34,973 nucleotides of DNA. Source: Neotamlana sedimentorum (lineage in GTDB: Bacteria > Bacteroidota > Bacteroidia > Flavobacteriales > Flavobacteriaceae). The position numbers and the translations under genes were made by a program. Below the pieces are notes generated by a model. That model was not told where the DNA came from. It made no database searches and saw only the letters and a program-made list of their open reading frames with translations. Of the stretch, positions 34,122 to 34,973 are shown one piece after another. Every line of letters begins with the position of its first letter. Within the stretch, counting starts at the first letter, position 1. The stretch is taken from assembly GCF_000943565.1 (NCBI RefSeq), contig NZ_JTDW01000022.1:1-34973 (forward strand), given 5' to 3'.

Positions 34122-34154
34122 ATCTAAACAATCGTTTAGATTTAATTAATATTG
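34122..34154 (+). promoter_or_regulatory. TetR-type operator and promoter before the AhpD-like gene
   Basis: ATCTAAACAATCGTTTAGAT (34122-34141) has perfect 8-base arms around AATC. A weak -7 box, TAATATTG (34147-34154), follows it 13 bases before the start codon. Its core matches the sequence before the peroxiredoxin-like gene. Confidence 0.7.
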
Positions 34155-34167
34155 AAAAAGAAAAATT

Positions 34168-34716
34168 ATGAGTACATTAAAAGTTCACACTATCGAATCT
34201 GCACCAGCAGAAAGTAAACCATTATTAGAAGAATCTGTAAAAAGTTTTGGTATGTTACCAGGATTACACGGTGTTTTAGCAGAGTCTCCACAAATATTAG
34301 AAGCTTACAAAGTATTACACGGTTTGTTTGCTGGCTCCTCGTTTAATGCCGAAGAATTAACTGTAGTATGGCAAACCATAAACGTAGAACATGGTTGTCA
34401 TTATTGTGTACCTGCTCACACGGGCATTGCACACTCAATGAAAGTAGATGCTGCTTTAACAGAAGCATTAAGAAACCAATCGCCAATGCCTACCGAAAAA
34501 TTACAAGTTTTACACGATACTACATTAAGTATTGTAAGAAACCGTGGTAACATTTCGGATGAAGAGATAAACAAATTCTACAAAGCTGGTTATACCGAGC
34601 GTAATTTATTAGATATTATTTTAGGATTAGCTCAAAAAGTTATTAGTAACTATACAAATCATATTGCAGAAACTCCTGTAGACGATGCATTTAAAAAGTT
34701 TGCCTGGGCAAAATAA
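34168..34716 (+). CDS. Carboxymuconolactone decarboxylase / AhpD-like protein
   Basis: 182 residues, all-helical CMD/AhpD fold. The redox motif Cys77-His-Tyr-Cys80 with His84 (HGCHYCVPAHTGIAH) is the AhpD type, so the protein is more likely a peroxidase or peroxiredoxin reductant than a decarboxylase. Supporting segments: FAGSSFNAEELTVVWQTIN before it, and LLDIILGLAQKVISNYTNHI after it. It follows the TetR gene by 66 bases and has its own operator, pairing it with the peroxiredoxin-like lipoprotein. The two may be in different compartments, since this one lacks a signal peptide, so a direct partnership is uncertain. Confidence 0.9.
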   Translation: MSTLKVHTIESAPAESKPLLEESVKSFGMLPGLHGVLAESPQILEAYKVLHGLFAGSSFNAEELTVVWQTINVEHGCHYCVPAHTGIAHSMKVDAALTEALRNQSPMPTEKLQVLHDTTLSIVRNRGNISDEEINKFYKAGYTERNLLDIILGLAQKVISNYTNHIAETPVDDAFKKFAWAK

Positions 34717-34739
34717 TTGAGGGATTCAATTAGCCAAAC

Positions 34740-34773
34740 AAAAAGAGCCTATATTTATATATAAGCTCTTTTT
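34740..34773 (+). terminator. Terminator after the AhpD-like gene
   Basis: AAAAAGAGC (34740-34748) pairs with GCTCTTTTT (34765-34773); the loop is AT-rich and can pair further. It is 24 bases past the stop codon. Confidence 0.8.
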
Positions 34774-34882
34774 AATATAAATTTTTAATCGAAACTACAA
34801 TCTATAAATAAAAAGATAACAATAGGATAAAATAACATATAATCGCGTTAATTTTATTGTTTTTTACAACCGACATCCGCTG

Positions 34883-34927
34883 TATCTTTGAATTGTTAAA
34901 CATTATTAAATTATATCGATATAATTT
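34883..34927 (+). promoter_or_regulatory. -7 box and 20-bp palindrome before the last gene
   Basis: TATCTTTG (34883-34890) is a perfect -7 box. The perfect palindrome AAATTATATCGATATAATTT occupies 34908-34927, in the expected 5' UTR and two bases before the ATG at 34930. It may be an operator or a hairpin that masks the start. Confidence 0.6.
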
Positions 34928-34929
34928 TA

Positions 34930-34973
34930 ATGATAACAGACTTGAAAAAATTGGTGGTAGATTTTTTTAAGTC
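34930..34973 (+). CDS. Start of a gene cut by the window edge
   Basis: The ATG at 34930 opens a frame (MITDLKKLVVDFFK...) with no stop before the window ends. A perfect -7 box 39 bases upstream supports it as a real start. Fourteen codons are too few to name a family. Confidence 0.5.
   Translation, partial: MITDLKKLVVDFFK

Noticed and set aside
1-34973. CRISPR arrays, tRNA or rRNA genes, transposases, phage genes
   Set aside because: No regularly spaced repeat series, cloverleaf-like sequence, rRNA-like block or transposase/integrase motif was seen on reading either strand.

Overview
The window looks like chromosomal DNA of a marine-type Flavobacteriaceae bacterium (Bacteroidota). It is AT-rich, with almost no purine-rich ribosome binding sites. 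Many starts are preceded by the Bacteroidota -7 box TAnnTTTG. It encodes type IX secretion (T9SS) parts and a T9SS-sorted protein, a TonB receptor with a carboxypeptidase-like N-terminal domain, and typical flavobacterial lipoproteins. I see no rRNA, tRNA, CRISPR array or insertion sequence.

Layout. 1-244 holds three successive inverted repeats beside a bacilliredoxin (brx). 785-4715 carries a TerB/J-domain co-chaperone, an LD-carboxypeptidase and methionyl-tRNA synthetase; the synthetase has a dispersed-repeat sequence inserted in frame. 4735-6444 is a visibly AT-rich two-gene cassette: a DUF488 protein with a Panacea/SocA-like N-terminus, and an unrecognised partner. 6652-10874 is envelope lipoproteins (lipocalin-like, OmpA-like, NTF2-like), a small Lys/Cys-rich protein and Tex. 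10979-12553 is a second AT-rich cassette, an XRE-ImmA/IrrE protease plus a PIN nuclease. It looks like a toxin-antitoxin or stress module, and its promoter lies inside a 9-bp inverted repeat. 12699-14281 is an AraC regulator, a 55-residue ORF and a secreted cupredoxin-like protein. The last two have promoters with the same layout, exactly 270 bp apart. 14363-20461 holds TerB, mfd, a TlpA-like protein and recX, with two dispersed-repeat copies between genes. 20527-28506 holds a T9SS cargo protein and the leftward operon porZ-recO-TonB receptor. 28625-31002 has gdhA divergent from an outer-membrane protein gene. 31094-34716 ends with a DUF3298-type lipoprotein, a DinB-like protein, an ArsC-like protein, and a TetR-controlled redox group (peroxiredoxin-like lipoprotein, TetR, AhpD-like). 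That group has matching operators before its first and last genes. A new gene begins at 34930 and leaves the window.

The most interesting items are the DUF488 cassette, the XRE-ImmA-PIN cassette with its operator-like repeat, the duplicated AraC-type promoter, the in-frame repeat in metG and the paired TetR operators. Functions come from recognising families and motifs by eye; no database search was run.
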